The position numbers were made by a program, and so were the translations under genes. A stretch of DNA of 7,838 nt from JANLIQ01 sp964358205. Lineage in GTDB: Bacteria > Patescibacteriota > UBA1384 > 2-12-FULL-50-11. The notes under the pieces were generated by a model. The model had not been told where the DNA came from, ran no database searches, and saw only the letters and a program-made list of their open reading frames with translations. The stretch covers positions 1-7,838 of the forward strand of contig CAYHNZ010000038.1 in the NCBI GenBank assembly GCA_964358205.1, given 5' to 3'. Below, one piece after another: positions 1 to 5,887 of the stretch (position 1 is the first letter of the stretch; each line of letters begins with the position of its first letter).

Positions 1-667
1 CGTTTATTTTACTGCGCAGCAAGTTTTGAAAACGATTGGCTTCGGCGACCGAGCCGAGAATCTTGCCGTAATGCATCGGGATAGCCAAATCTGGCTCAAT
101 TAGTTCGGCCGCTTTAATCGCTTCTTCCAGCGTCATCACAAAAGTTCCAGAAATTGGGAGAAAGGCGACGTCAATCTTTTTAATTAACTCCATCTCGGGA
201 ATGAAATCAGTATCACCAGCGTGATAAAAACGTATGTTTTTGGAGTTCTCGATTGGTACTTCAACGACGAAACCCACTCCGCCCAATTCTCGCGGATGAA
301 AGACTTCGTTCGGCGTCCTAAACTTGTCGATGTTATAGGCCGGAATCGCCCAGTAGGTAATTTTATCCGCACTAACCCTGTCTTCTCCGGTATACAAATC
401 TAATTGGTTGGCGAATTCCTGAAGTTCATTTTTACAGCATTGCGGTGCCACAATACGGGTTTTGGGGCTCAAGAGCTTGCGGATAGATGAGATATCGCAA
501 TGATCAAAATGTGAGTGAGATATAAACACATAGTCAACCGGATTCGTCTCACCACTTAGATCGTACGGATCAAAAACAAAGCTTACTTGTGGTTCTGCAA
601 AATCGACCCGAAACCCATCATGTCCCAAAGCGCTAATAGTCGCCCCCTTATAAACCGTCTCCCTCAT
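1..667 (-). CDS. MBL-fold metal-dependent hydrolase, UlaG/YtkL-like (3' end cut by window)
   Basis: Reading the minus strand from the ATG at 667 gives 222 residues with no stop before the window edge, so only the extreme C-terminus is missing; UlaG-like proteins are usually around 210-230 residues. Seen directly: the metal-binding HxHxDH motif as SHSHFDHCD (residues 50-58), a second metal-ligand block AGDTD (150-154) and the late histidine block PMHYGK (197-202). The N-terminus LGHDGFRVDF is the usual first strand of these beta-lactamase-fold hydrolases. Such proteins are cytosolic, bind two metal ions and hydrolyse phosphodiester, lactone or similar bonds; the substrate cannot be deduced. 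GGAGG lies about 13 nt upstream of the ATG, slightly far but in the right place. It is divergent from the XRE gene, and the 36-bp palindrome lies in the shared upstream region, so both may be under one regulator (inference). Family assignment is firm, exact function is not. Confidence 0.9.
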   Translation of the reverse strand, partial: MRETVYKGATISALGHDGFRVDFAEPQVSFVFDPYDLSGETNPVDYVFISHSHFDHCDISSIRKLLSPKTRIVAPQCCKNELQEFANQLDLYTGEDRVSADKITYWAIPAYNIDKFRTPNEVFHPRELGGVGFVVEVPIENSKNIRFYHAGDTDFIPEMELIKKIDVAFLPISGTFVMTLEEAIKAAELIEPDLAIPMHYGKILGSVAEANRFQNLLRSKIN

Positions 668-711
668 ATATCTAACTTACCCTCCGCTGACTATTTAGAC
701 AAGTTGGCGGA

Positions 712-747
712 TACATATCTAATGTGGTATACCACATTAGATATGTA
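712..747. promoter_or_regulatory. 36-bp perfect palindrome overlapping the XRE gene start (candidate operator, copy 1)
   Basis: The left arm TACATATCTAATGTGGTA (712-729) is followed without a loop by its exact reverse complement (730-747). It lies between the divergent hydrolase and XRE genes and covers both possible XRE start codons (722 and 743). Its central 24 bp (718-741, half-site TCTAATGTGGTA) recur exactly at 1073-1096. A two-fold symmetric site at the start of an HTH gene is what an autoregulatory operator for a dimeric repressor would look like; that role is inference. As RNA it would fold into an 18-bp stem hiding the start codons, which is an alternative mode of control. Confidence 0.7.
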
Positions 748-1066
748 CGAAAAAGAATATATTTATGAGTCGATTGGTGGGCCAAAGAAGTACCACAAGA
801 ATAGAATTGTCAAGAAAGTTCTAATGAAGTGGGTGCCCGTTCATCACTACAAACAAGTTGACGAACAGTGGTATAAAGATCTCCTCTTGGAATTTCGACA
901 GGCCCGAGCAGCTAAAAAGTTAACACAGCAGGGATTAGCAGGAATAATTGGTTCAAATCAGGCCTGGGTTTCCAGCTTTGAGTGTGGTCGTATCAACCCA
1001 ACAGTTGAGTTTTTAGCCCGAGTTGCTAAAGCACTCGATAAAGAAATCGACATTACCCTTGGGTAG
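722..1066 (+). CDS. XRE-family helix-turn-helix protein (orphan, antitoxin-like)
   Basis: A 114-residue plus-strand protein. The C-terminal half (about residues 53-112) is a classic five-helix XRE/Cro domain: LLLEFRQARAAKKLTQQGLA, then GSNQAWVSSFECGRINPT, then EFLARVAKALDKEIDI. It matches HigA-like antitoxins and small repressors that bind operator DNA as dimers. The N-terminal half is basic and aromatic (KKYHKNRIVKKVLMKW) and I do not recognise it. The start is uncertain: ATG 722 sits inside the left arm of the 36-bp palindrome and ATG 743 (107 residues) inside the right arm; neither has a strong Shine-Dalgarno. The open frame continues upstream to 587, but that part lies over the divergent hydrolase gene and has no family support. 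No toxin gene is adjacent, so a toxin-antitoxin role is not supported. Flanking palindromes suggest it regulates itself and perhaps the hydrolase. Confidence 0.8.
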   Translation: MWYTTLDMYEKEYIYESIGGPKKYHKNRIVKKVLMKWVPVHHYKQVDEQWYKDLLLEFRQARAAKKLTQQGLAGIIGSNQAWVSSFECGRINPTVEFLARVAKALDKEIDITLG

Positions 1067-1069
1067 GGG

Positions 1070-1099
1070 ATTTCTAATGTGGTATACCACATTAGAAAT
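1070..1099. repeat. 30-bp perfect palindrome, copy 2, directly after the XRE stop codon
   Basis: The left arm ATTTCTAATGTGGTA (1070-1084) is followed by its exact reverse complement (1085-1099). It starts 3 bp after the XRE stop codon. The inner 24 bp (1073-1096) are identical to those of copy 1. The next base pair outward differs in both arms together (A/T in copy 1, T/A in copy 2), so symmetry is kept. It lies between convergent genes, away from any obvious promoter. No T-run follows directly, so it is not a standard terminator. It may be a second operator, a transcript-end hairpin or the boundary of a cassette. Confidence 0.75.
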
Positions 1100-1162
1100 G
1101 TGTTTAGTATTTTAGTGGTGTCGCGACTCACAGTTTTTAGTGAGCGGCGAGCCGTCCTTCGC

Positions 1163-2167
1163 TCAACGCTTCGGAGCGGCGAGGATGGCCAGTTCGACTA
1201 AACGGCAAGAGTAGCCGTATTCATTGTCATACCAGGCAACAACCTTAACCATATCGCCATCAACGACTTTTGTAAGTTCCAGATCGACAATGGCCGATGC
1301 CGGATTGCCAACAATATCTCTGGAAACGAGCGGTTGGTTAGTCACTTCCATAATCCCATTGAAACGCGGTTCCTGACTGGCATTCTTAAGTGCCTCGTTT
1401 ACTTCTTCGATGGTCGTCTTCTTTTTAACTATAAAAGTGATGTCAGACAATGAGCCAACGGAAGTCGGAACACGAATCGCCAAGCCATCGAATAAGCCCT
1501 TGAGTTCGGGGATAACTTCGGTTGTCGAAATGGCGGCGCCAGTAGTGGTCGGGACGATATTTTCGGCCGCCGCTCGAGCCCGACGCAAGTCTTTATGTGG
1601 ACCATCCTGCAGATTCTGGTCGGCGGTGTAGGAATGAATGGTCGTCATCATCGCCTTCAACACGCCAAACTGGCGATTAATCACTGCCACTACTGGCGTT
1701 ATGCAGTTAGTGGTGCAAGAAGCATTGGAGATAACTGGGTCATCGCTTTTGATATCTCCTTCGTTGACGGAGATTATGTGAGTGGCCATCGAACCTTTTG
1801 GTGGCGCGGAGATTATCACTCGCTTGGCCCCAGCCGTAATATGACCCATCGCCGCTTCTTTCTCCGTAAAGAACCCGGTGCATTCCAGCACGACGTCAAC
1901 CCCCAAATCTTTCCACGGTAATTTGGTTGGATCTTTTTCGGCGAAGCTGGGAACCTTTTCGCCGTTGATAATTAAATGCTCGCCATCTGGGTCAGCCGAA
2001 ATTTCACCCGACCATGTGCCGTAATTAGAGTCGTATTTAAATAAGTGCGCTAGCGTCGCGTCGTCGGTTAGGTCGTTAACCGCCACCAGCTTCGCATCTT
2101 TCTTTTCTAGTAATATCTTGGCCGCCGTCCGCCCAATCCGCCCAAAACCATTTATTGCAATGTTCAT
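1163..2167 (-). CDS. gap: Glyceraldehyde-3-phosphate dehydrogenase, type I
   Basis: A 334-residue cytosolic enzyme of normal family length that oxidatively phosphorylates glyceraldehyde-3-P to 1,3-bisphosphoglycerate with reduction of NAD(P)+. Seen directly: Rossmann loop GFGRIG (7-12), Asp32 in NDLTD, which normally favours NAD+, the active-site block SNASCTTNC (147-155) with catalytic Cys151, the partner His178 in TTIHSYT, Arg231 in RVPTSVG, and the C-terminal WYDNEYGYS (312-320). The ATG at 2167 is preceded by AGGGG at about 7 nt and begins exactly with the family motif MNIAINGFGRIG. It is the last gene of the minus-strand sugar-phosphate cluster, 150 bp after the aldolase that supplies its substrate. 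Its TGA stop overlaps a 12-bp match (1153-1164) to the tandem repeat found near rpe. It converges on the XRE gene. Confidence 0.97.
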   Translation of the reverse strand: MNIAINGFGRIGRTAAKILLEKKDAKLVAVNDLTDDATLAHLFKYDSNYGTWSGEISADPDGEHLIINGEKVPSFAEKDPTKLPWKDLGVDVVLECTGFFTEKEAAMGHITAGAKRVIISAPPKGSMATHIISVNEGDIKSDDPVISNASCTTNCITPVVAVINRQFGVLKAMMTTIHSYTADQNLQDGPHKDLRRARAAAENIVPTTTGAAISTTEVIPELKGLFDGLAIRVPTSVGSLSDITFIVKKKTTIEEVNEALKNASQEPRFNGIMEVTNQPLVSRDIVGNPASAIVDLELTKVVDGDMVKVVAWYDNEYGYSCRLVELAILAAPKR

Positions 2168-2206
2168 TTCGAAGCCCCTAAGGTGAGAAAACGAATGTTT
2201 TGCATG

Positions 2207-2233
2207 AATATAGCTTTAGCTTAACGCTAAAGC
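2207..2233 (-). promoter_or_regulatory. Possible gap promoter with an inverted repeat between -35 and -10
   Basis: On the minus strand TATATT (2207-2212, 5/6 to the -10 consensus) directly follows an inverted repeat GCTTTAGC-GTTAA-GCTAAAGC (2213-2233). The -35 position would be a poor TGGCTT at 17-bp spacing. The inverted repeat could be an operator over the promoter core, giving gap its own transcript. The weak -35 makes this a low-confidence call; a simple mRNA hairpin in a read-through transcript is equally possible. Confidence 0.3.
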
Positions 2234-2293
2234 CAGCTCTCGGCAAATGGCTATCAGCCCGGGTTTTTCATACCCCAATTCTCTAACCTCACC

Positions 2294-2310
2294 TACACCC
2301 CTGGGGTGTA
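2294..2310. repeat. Short near-perfect palindrome TACACCCC-T-GGGGTGTA between the aldolase gene and gap
   Basis: Two 8-bp arms (2294-2301 and 2303-2310) are separated by one base, 8 bp beyond the aldolase stop codon in the direction of transcription. It is GC-rich enough to form a strong stem, but no T-run follows on the minus strand, so it is not a standard terminator. It could be a regulator site for the downstream gap gene or an mRNA-stabilising hairpin at the end of the aldolase message. Confidence 0.5.
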
Positions 2311-2317
2311 ATTATGG

Positions 2318-3160
2318 TTAAGCTTTGTTGTTGCTACCAAATAATTGGATATGCTTGATCACTTCGTTGCGGATTTCGTCGCGAGAAGGAGCAAGCTCTT
2401 CGCGTGGGTCGTAGATATCAGGGTCTTTGAGGGTTCGGCGCAGTTCGCGGGTAAAGGCCAAGCGCAAGTCGGTATCGATATTAATTTTACAAATTCCCAG
2501 CGAGATTGCTTCACGGATAACCTTCTCGTCAGTAGAGGAGGCGCCGTGCAAAACCAGCGGCACATCAACGGCTTTATTGATCTCCTTAAGTAATTCCAAA
2601 TCTAACTCTTCGTTTGGCAATGGTTTGCCGTGGGTTGAGCCGATCGAAACAGCAAAACAATCAACATCCGTCTCCCGAACAAATTGGGCCGCCCGTTTCG
2701 GGTCTGTAAAATGACCGCGGTTGCCATCAACGTAATCCTCCCGTCCGCCGATCTGATCCTCCTCGGCTTCAACGGTAATTTTGCGGCGATGAGCTCGAGC
2801 AGCAAATTCTTTGACGAACGGGATGCGGTCGTTTTTATCCATCTTTGAAACGTCGAGCATTACCGAACTAAAACCTATGTCAGCGGCTTTTTGAACAAGT
2901 TCAAAGTTGCGTCCGTGATCGAAATGAATTGCCACCGGAATGTCGGCGCCGTCGGCCAGGGTCTTGGCAACCGCAAAAGCTAAATCCAATCCCATGTAGT
3001 CGATCGACTTTTCGCTTATTTGCAAGATTATGGGCGACTTTTCTTTTTCACCCGCTTCGACAATCGCCATCGCTGATTCCAGCGTGGTCATATTGTAACC
3101 ACCGACAGCAAACTTCTGCTCGTCGGCTTTTCTTAACATATGGGAGAGGTTAACGAGCAT
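2318..3160 (-). CDS. fba: Class II fructose-bisphosphate aldolase
   Basis: A 280-residue zinc-dependent aldolase that reversibly joins dihydroxyacetone phosphate and glyceraldehyde-3-P into fructose-1,6-bisphosphate. Motifs in order: GYNM (21-24), HFDHG (79-83, catalytic Asp81 and Zn ligand His82), VEAEEDQIGGRED (130-142), GSTHG (174-178, Zn ligand His177), LHGASS (204-209, Zn ligand His205 and phosphate loop) and KINIDTDLR (225-233). The start ATG at 3160 is chosen because MLVNLSHML begins the family fold. An in-frame ATG at 3196 would add 12 residues encoded only by TCCCAAA-type repeat DNA. A GGAG and a GGGA lie upstream inside that repeat. It sits between the transketolase C-subunit and gap. 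The related tagatose-bisphosphate and sedoheptulose-bisphosphate aldolase activities cannot be excluded from sequence; the latter would matter because no transaldolase is seen here. Confidence 0.95.
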   Translation of the reverse strand: MLVNLSHMLRKADEQKFAVGGYNMTTLESAMAIVEAGEKEKSPIILQISEKSIDYMGLDLAFAVAKTLADGADIPVAIHFDHGRNFELVQKAADIGFSSVMLDVSKMDKNDRIPFVKEFAARAHRRKITVEAEEDQIGGREDYVDGNRGHFTDPKRAAQFVRETDVDCFAVSIGSTHGKPLPNEELDLELLKEINKAVDVPLVLHGASSTDEKVIREAISLGICKINIDTDLRLAFTRELRRTLKDPDIYDPREELAPSRDEIRNEVIKHIQLFGSNNKA

Positions 3161-3164
3161 CGTT

Positions 3165-3294
3165 TTAAATCCCAAACTCCAAATCCCAAATCCCAAACAA
3201 ATAACAATCTCTCAATTTCCCAAACGGAACTGAATTTGGGATTTTGGTTATTGGGGTTTGTTTGGGCATTGGGATTTTGGTTATTGGGATTTTC
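3165..3294. repeat. TCCCAAA/TTTGGGA low-complexity inverted and direct repeats between transketolase C-subunit gene and fba
   Basis: The left side carries repeated TCCCAAA units; the right side carries TTTGGGA-type units. GGGATTTTGGTTATTGGG occurs twice exactly (3238-3255 and 3271-3288, 33 bp apart). A perfect 10-bp inverted pair, CCCAAACAAA (3192-3201) and TTTGTTTGGG (3257-3266), would let the space fold into a long hairpin. The second direct copy covers the last codons and stop of the upstream transketolase gene, and the left units provide the leader of fba. Confidence 0.8.
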
Positions 3295-4252
3295 TTCTTA
3301 TTACTCTCTCCACTGCATGCACTATATCGCTAACCCCCAAATGATAATGTTCCATCAATTCTTCTGGCTTGCCGGATTCACCAAAGGTGTCCATTATCCC
3401 AACCCGTTCTAAGGGTACGGGGTGATGGTCGCCTAGTACTTCGGCTACAGCCGAGCCGAGCCCACCGATGATTTGGTGCTCTTCGGCAGTAACAATCGCG
3501 CCCGTCTGTTTGGCGGCATCGATGATCGCCTTGGCATCAATCGGCTTAACTGTGTGCATATTTAGTACCCCAACCGATATTTTACCTTCGAGCTGTTTGG
3601 CGGCCATCATCGCCCGATAAACCATCTGGCCGTTAGCGATAATCGTCACATCGTCGCCAGCCAAAATCGGTAGAGCTTTGCCTAACTCAAACGGCGTTTC
3701 GGCCTTAGTAATGACCGGGGTCTTCTCCCGACCAAAACGGATATAGCATGGTCCAACATGTTTTGCGATAGCCAGCGTTGCCTTTTTGGCTTCGACAGAG
3801 TCGGTCGGAACCACAACAACCATATTCGGTAGAACCCGGGTAATTGCTACGTCCTCTAGGGCTTGGTGGGTAGCCCCGTCAGGTCCAACAGAAATTCCGG
3901 CGTGCGCACCAACGATTTTCGCATTGGCTCCTGAATAGCATATGCTTACTCGAATCTGATCCCAGTTGCGACCGGGCGAAAACACAGCATAGGAAGATAT
4001 AAAAGGAATCTTACCGCTCAAGGCTAAGCCTGCCGCCACACCAGCCATGTTTTGCTCGGCCACTCCCATCTCAAAGTATCGCTCTGGATAAGCCTCGGCA
4101 AAGGCCTGGACTCGGGTACTTTCAACTAAGTCACCACAAAGGGCGACAACATCGGGATTGGTTTTGCCTAATTCAAGCAGACCCTGCCCAAAACCGTCCC
4201 GTGGTGGGATTTCCTCAAACTTGTCGTGATGTAATGGGACGAGGAATTTCAT
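3281..4252 (-). CDS. Transketolase C-terminal subunit (split transketolase)
   Basis: A 323-residue protein corresponding to the pyrimidine-binding and C-terminal domains of transketolase; it must pair with the N-subunit encoded just upstream. The heterodimer moves two-carbon ketol units between pentose, tetrose, hexose and triose phosphates. Seen directly: CGDLVEST (39-46), MGVAEQNMAGVAAGLA (62-77) containing the catalytic Glu66 that activates thiamine diphosphate, SYAVFSPGRNWDQIR (87-101), GPDGATHQALED (123-134), and IRFGREKTP in the substrate region. EEHQIIGGLGSAVAE (257-271) is the usual C-terminal-domain signature. The length agrees with split C-subunits. GGGAG lies about 5 nt before the ATG. 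The last residues KSQ and the stop codon fall in TCCCAATAA repeat DNA, so the C-terminus may have been trimmed or extended by repeat insertion. 1-deoxyxylulose-5-phosphate synthase is related, but the split pairing favours transketolase. Confidence 0.93.
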   Translation of the reverse strand: MKFLVPLHHDKFEEIPPRDGFGQGLLELGKTNPDVVALCGDLVESTRVQAFAEAYPERYFEMGVAEQNMAGVAAGLALSGKIPFISSYAVFSPGRNWDQIRVSICYSGANAKIVGAHAGISVGPDGATHQALEDVAITRVLPNMVVVVPTDSVEAKKATLAIAKHVGPCYIRFGREKTPVITKAETPFELGKALPILAGDDVTIIANGQMVYRAMMAAKQLEGKISVGVLNMHTVKPIDAKAIIDAAKQTGAIVTAEEHQIIGGLGSAVAEVLGDHHPVPLERVGIMDTFGESGKPEELMEHYHLGVSDIVHAVERVIRRKSQ

Positions 4253-4267
4253 TCTAACTCCCTCTCC

Positions 4268-4401
4268 AAGTCAAAACTCACTATGAACGGGGTGAAGAGC
4301 GAGCGAAGCGACAAAAGGCAAAAGTCAAAACTGAAACTAAAAACTAAAAACTTTTGGATTTGGACTTCTAGTTTTGCCCTTTGAGTTTTAACCTTTGACT
4401 T
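4268..4401. repeat. AAGTCAAAACT direct and inverted repeats between the two transketolase subunit genes
   Basis: AAGTCAAAACT is found at 4268-4278 and again at 4322-4332. AAGTCAAA (4322-4329) has its exact reverse complement TTTGACTT at 4394-4401, and GGCAAAA (4317-4323) pairs with TTTTGCC (4372-4378). CTAAAAA runs lie between the arms. The sequence can fold into a branched hairpin in the 154-bp gap between two subunits that are needed in equal amounts. A relative of the rpe-leader repeat is included at 4291-4313. Confidence 0.65.
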
Positions 4402-4406
4402 ATCCA

Positions 4407-5249
4407 TCATTCGTGTTCACTCACTATCTTACCCCTCAATGTCCGTAATTCCTTGAGGGCCAGTTTGGCCTCATCGCTTTTGGGTACTTTACCGTGCCAG
4501 TGGTAATCGTTTTCCATAAAATCCACACCCTTACCTGGAATAGTATGAGCGATAATAACAGTTGGTTTCTCAAAAACAGCCTTGGCGTGACGAAAGGCGG
4601 CGATAATATCGTCGAAATTATGTCCATCAATTTCCAAGACGTGCAAGTTAAAAGACCGGTACTTGTCGGCCAACGGTTCGAGCGGCATAACTTCTTCGGT
4701 GAAACCGTCAATTTGGATATTATTACGGTCGATTACAGCCGTTAAATTATGTAAATTATTTTTGCCAGCAAACATTATCGCTTCCCACGTCTGACCCTCA
4801 TCATGTTCACCATCAGATAAAATAGCATATGTTCGCCATCTCTTTTGATCGAGCTTGGCGGCTAAAGCCATGCCGATAGCTTGGCTCAAACCTTGTCCTA
4901 ACGGGCCAGATGAGTTTTCAACTCCGGGCAGGGCTAGATTGTGCGGATGACCATGCAAACGAGTGCCAAATTGGCGTAGCGTCATCAATTCCTCAACCGG
5001 AAAATAGCCGCGATGGGCTAAGGCCGCGTATAAAACCGGGCAAATGTGACCGGCCGACAGAACCAGTCTGTCGCGATCGGACCAGGTTGGTTTCTTTGGA
5101 CCAATATTCATGACTTCAAAATACAGGGCGGTAAAAATATCGGCCATGCCGAGTGGCCCGGCCGAGTGGCCTGAACCAGCCTCAAGCAGCATTTTAACGA
5201 TGTCTTGGCGAATCTGATTGGCTTGAAGTTCGAGCTGTTTAGTCGACAT
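4407..5249 (-). CDS. Transketolase N-terminal subunit (split transketolase)
   Basis: A 280-residue protein matching the thiamine-diphosphate-binding domain of transketolase, the partner of the C-subunit encoded next. Motifs in order: GSGHSAGPLGMAD (25-37, substrate and cofactor His28), LSAGH (64-68), HGHP (99-102), SSGPLGQGLSQAIGMALA (113-130), and the cofactor-metal motif starting SDGEHDEGQTWEA (145-157) and ending DRNNIQIDG (174-182). A late block IPGKGVDFMENDYHWHG (237-253) is also typical. In the canonical motif the first residue is Gly (GDG) where Ser is found here; both are common in split forms. The ATG at 5249 lies 11 bp inside the end of rpe, in a different frame, which suggests translational coupling; no strong separate Shine-Dalgarno is evident. 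The gene ends at TGA, showing that UGA is a stop in this organism. Confidence 0.94.
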   Translation of the reverse strand: MSTKQLELQANQIRQDIVKMLLEAGSGHSAGPLGMADIFTALYFEVMNIGPKKPTWSDRDRLVLSAGHICPVLYAALAHRGYFPVEELMTLRQFGTRLHGHPHNLALPGVENSSGPLGQGLSQAIGMALAAKLDQKRWRTYAILSDGEHDEGQTWEAIMFAGKNNLHNLTAVIDRNNIQIDGFTEEVMPLEPLADKYRSFNLHVLEIDGHNFDDIIAAFRHAKAVFEKPTVIIAHTIPGKGVDFMENDYHWHGKVPKSDEAKLALKELRTLRGKIVSEHE

Positions 5250-5886
5250 TATTGGCTTTCTCTATAAGCACCTGGTAATTTTCCGGCCAGTCACCGAGCT
5301 CGTAAAGGGCGGCGGAACAAACGACGTTATCGGCACCGGAGGAGCGCATCTCGGCAATATTGTCTGGATTAACACCGCCGTCAACGGTAATTGTTAAGCG
5401 ATTAGGCAATTTATGTAAGTACGACACCGCCAACGCTGTCTGGGGAAGTTGTGGCTGACCGACCCTGCCCGGTATTACCCCCATGACTTGGATATAGTTG
5501 CTGATGGCGAAATACTTTGACAGAATCGTCAAATCGGTGTCAGGATTGACGGCAAAACCGAGCAAAATGTCGTTAACTCGCGCTTCAGTCGCTAATTCTT
5601 CTAAATCGAACTGGGACTCCACGTGGACAATCGCCCGCGTTACCCCCTTAGTTTTAAGCGGCGCTAAATAGGCGACTGGACTCTTAACCATCAAGTGCGC
5701 TTCGACGTATTCAATATCGATTAGGGGCCAGCTACTAACAGCCATCGCTTCGCCTGAAACAAAATCATGATCGATCACGTCGACATGAAATGAATTACCA
5801 ACTTCACGCGCAAATTCTATTCGCTTATCAAACTCTTCTTTGTTGGTTACTAGACAGGCGGGAATGACAAATTGTTTAGATTTCAT
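5239..5886 (-). CDS. rpe: Ribulose-phosphate 3-epimerase (divergent)
   Basis: A 215-residue TIM-barrel protein, the usual length for this enzyme, which interconverts ribulose-5-P and xylulose-5-P. Metal and acid-base residues are in place: HVDVID (34-39; His34, Asp36), AHLM (63-66; His64) and TVDGGVNPDN (167-176; Asp169), followed by the phosphate-binding block ADNVVCSAALY (185-195). Two places depart from the textbook enzyme. The N-terminal strand is IPACLVT instead of the usual APSILS, and the substrate loop is MGVIPGRVGQ (135-144) instead of M-x-V-x-PGFGGQ. It may therefore be a clade-specific or relaxed variant. The start at 5886 is fixed by GGAGG 6 nt upstream. An in-frame ATG at 5922 would add 12 residues made of tandem-repeat DNA. 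The 3' end overlaps the transketolase N-subunit start by 11 bp, consistent with xylulose-5-P feeding transketolase. Confidence 0.88.
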   Translation of the reverse strand: MKSKQFVIPACLVTNKEEFDKRIEFAREVGNSFHVDVIDHDFVSGEAMAVSSWPLIDIEYVEAHLMVKSPVAYLAPLKTKGVTRAIVHVESQFDLEELATEARVNDILLGFAVNPDTDLTILSKYFAISNYIQVMGVIPGRVGQPQLPQTALAVSYLHKLPNRLTITVDGGVNPDNIAEMRSSGADNVVCSAALYELGDWPENYQVLIEKANNVD

Positions 5887-5887
5887 C

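Noticed and set aside
221..403. Small ORF on the plus strand within the hydrolase gene
   Set aside because: It is a shadow of the minus-strand hydrolase, whose HxHxDH and GDTD motifs are read in the other frame; no recognisable domain.
587..721. Extended N-terminus of the XRE protein from an ATG at 587
   Set aside because: This part lies antisense to the well-supported N-terminal coding region of the UlaG-like hydrolase and its upstream space, and the extra residues have no family character.
722..1066. Toxin-antitoxin pair with the XRE protein as antitoxin
   Set aside because: The domain is HigA-like but no toxin-sized gene is adjacent on the same strand; neighbours are a full hydrolase and gap.
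1127..1144. Terminator between convergent XRE and gap genes (CTCAC/GTGAG with T-rich loop)
   Set aside because: The stem is only 5 bp and the T-run is in the loop rather than after the stem, so it does not meet the usual terminator pattern on either strand.
1410..1921. Two plus-strand open frames over gap
   Set aside because: They lie antisense to highly conserved gap coding sequence and show no domain or ribosome-binding site.
3161..3196. Longer aldolase start at 3196
   Set aside because: The 12 added residues come from TCCCAAA repeat DNA; the family fold begins at MLVNLSH (3160).
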